Below are positions 62,954-64,000 of a stretch of DNA of 64,000 bases, piece after piece. Under the pieces are notes generated by a model, which was given only the letters and a program-made list of their open reading frames with translations, searched no databases and had not been told where the DNA came from. A program made the position numbers and the translations under genes. The number at the start of each line of letters is the position of its first letter. The first letter of the stretch is position 1. This DNA is from Caballeronia sp. dw_276 (GTDB lineage Bacteria; Pseudomonadota; Gammaproteobacteria; Burkholderiales; Burkholderiaceae), in the NCBI RefSeq assembly GCF_018449635.1, contig NZ_JAAVUV010000012.1:1-64000 (forward strand), given 5' to 3'.

Positions 62954-64000
62954 TCAATCATCCCCATCATCATCGCTGTCATCGGTATCCGACGGCGCCG
63001 CCGGCTGACCATACAACTTGACCAGTTCCGCCTTGAACGCCGCAAGTGGCTTGCCTTGCTCATCGACGGATTTGAGCACTGACGCCAGTTGCGTCGGCCA
63101 GTCATGCAACTCGGTTGCAAAAATCTTCAGCCGCGCCATGGTATCGAGCGCGTCCTGATTCTGGCCGGCGAGCGCCTGCAGCACCACGTATCGGCGCAAC
63201 ACGGTTTCGCCCGGCAACAATGCGATCGCTTGACGATGCATATCGAGCTTGCTGGCAAGATCCTGGCCGTTCATGGGCAACAGCGTCGCCGCGCCATATT
63301 CGCCCCAGGCGCGAAACAGGAACGATGGATCCGCCGCATATTGTTCAGCAGGGCGAGCGCCGTAATAAAGCACTTCCGCACGGTTGTAATCGCGCAGGAC
63401 TGGATAAAGCGAAAGCAGCCCGAGCACCACCAGCACCGCGTAAAGCCCATAAGAAAACGAGCGTGACACCAATCGCAAAGACCGCGTTTCCAGCAAGCCG
63501 AAAATCAGCATCGCGGGCATCAGATAAAACATGTACTGCTGCGGATACTCGACAACCGCGTGCATCGTCAAAACGCCCAGCAACGCGAGCGCGAAAATCC
63601 GCGCGGGCGTATGCGGCGAACGAAGTACGCGCACGAGCCAGCCGATCACGCCGAACAACACGATCGCCAAGCCGAGCAAGCCGGTTTTCGCGAGCAAATC
63701 GATGAAGATATCGTGCGAGTTATTCGCGATCTCCACGCCGCCGAGTTCACGCACGAACTCGAACTGATGCAGCGGAAATTCGCCCCAACCCACGCCGAGT
63801 AGCGGATGCGTCAGGAACATGGTCCAGCCGTATTTCCACAGCGCGAGGCGCGGTGCAATCTGGTTCGCGTCCTGCATACGCTCCGCCGCCGACTGGCCCA
63901 GCTCAAGCTGATACCGCACGTTCGCCCATCGAATCGCGGCGTTCACCGCAAAGAACAGTACGAGCAGCACGACGGGAATCAGCCACGCGCGCGCCTTGCT
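62954..64000 (-). CDS. pglL: O-antigen ligase-like protein, probable PglL O-oligosaccharyltransferase (partial)
   Basis: The 3' part of a polytopic membrane protein, open to the right window edge. FLTHPLLGVGWGEFPLHQ and IANNSHDIFIDLLAKTGL are the Wzy_C periplasmic loop with the catalytic-type His. A further block of helices and a C-terminal soluble domain of about 130 residues follow, ending in an acidic tail (DTDDSDDDGDD). The extra C-terminal domain fits PglL ligases that glycosylate secreted proteins, rather than WaaL. The 5' end is outside the window. Confidence 0.72.
   Translation of the reverse strand, partial: SKARAWLIPVVLLVLFFAVNAAIRWANVRYQLELGQSAAERMQDANQIAPRLALWKYGWTMFLTHPLLGVGWGEFPLHQFEFVRELGGVEIANNSHDIFIDLLAKTGLLGLAIVLFGVIGWLVRVLRSPHTPARIFALALLGVLTMHAVVEYPQQYMFYLMPAMLIFGLLETRSLRLVSRSFSYGLYAVLVVLGLLSLYPVLRDYNRAEVLYYGARPAEQYAADPSFLFRAWGEYGAATLLPMNGQDLASKLDMHRQAIALLPGETVLRRYVVLQALAGQNQDALDTMARLKIFATELHDWPTQLASVLKSVDEQGKPLAAFKAELVKLYGQPAAPSDTDDSDDDGDD

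Noticed and set aside
1..64000. rRNA, tRNA or tmRNA genes
   Set aside because: I looked for conserved rRNA words and cloverleaf TTCGANTC/CCA patterns and saw none that hold together. A tRNAscan run would be decisive.

Overview
The window is about 64 kb of GC-rich, densely coded chromosomal DNA from a beta-proteobacterium of the Burkholderiaceae, most likely Caballeronia/Paraburkholderia/Burkholderia. This rests on the pgk-pyk-fba-purC-purE-purK-sua5 cluster, a BpeAB-OprB-like efflux operon beside a TetR gene, a PglL-type ligase and beta-proteobacterial gene spacing. I saw no rRNA, tRNA, CRISPR array, prophage or transposase. The genus call is inference.

1-10.65 kb is a polyol catabolism locus. 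A D-arabinitol/mannitol dehydrogenase, a xylulokinase and a SorC-family regulator lie on the plus strand. Converging on them is a minus-strand operon: sorbitol-type SDR dehydrogenase, periplasmic binding protein, two permeases, a HAD phosphatase and the ABC ATPase. Both promoters carry matching 33-bp dyads with the same 7-bp spacer, the probable operator of the SorC protein. 10.8-13.5 kb is a zinc/manganese ABC importer with a Zur-like dyad. 13.5-16.8 kb joins glutathione-dependent formaldehyde oxidation (fghA, frmA) to an AGE-family sugar isomerase. 17.2-18.8 kb has an NCS2 purine permease and an orphan StbD-like antitoxin.

18.9-26.1 kb is an RND efflux operon with a divergent TetR repressor. 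26.1-28.0 kb holds small genes (CoxG-like, DUF427, a secreted protein). 28.2-31.9 kb is a response regulator/histidine kinase/HtrA protease unit with two CTTAA-N6-CTTAA boxes, one before the regulator and one before htrA. 32-35.9 kb pairs a GH20 hexosaminidase with an OprD-family chitoporin. 36-38.3 kb has an acetylpolyamine amidohydrolase and an M20 amidohydrolase; 39.1-41.5 kb an MHS transporter and a divergent LysR; 41.7-44.7 kb PBP4 and a GDSL lipoprotein esterase.

44.7-53.7 kb is the housekeeping cluster, all on the minus strand. 54.1-55.2 kb is azlCD, and 55.5-64 kb carries ilvE, a CHCC zinc-finger protein, waaF, an NTF2-like protein, a YheT hydrolase, a small conserved gene, an M48 protease, moaC and a truncated PglL/O-antigen ligase gene.

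The most unusual structure is a roughly 0.72-kb inverted-repeat element present twice (38.39-39.12 and 49.87-50.59 kb), with a third copy cut by the left window edge. Each full copy starts about 20 bp after the stop codon of a minus-strand gene, has no convincing gene, and contains hairpins, one of which shows a compensatory base-pair change.
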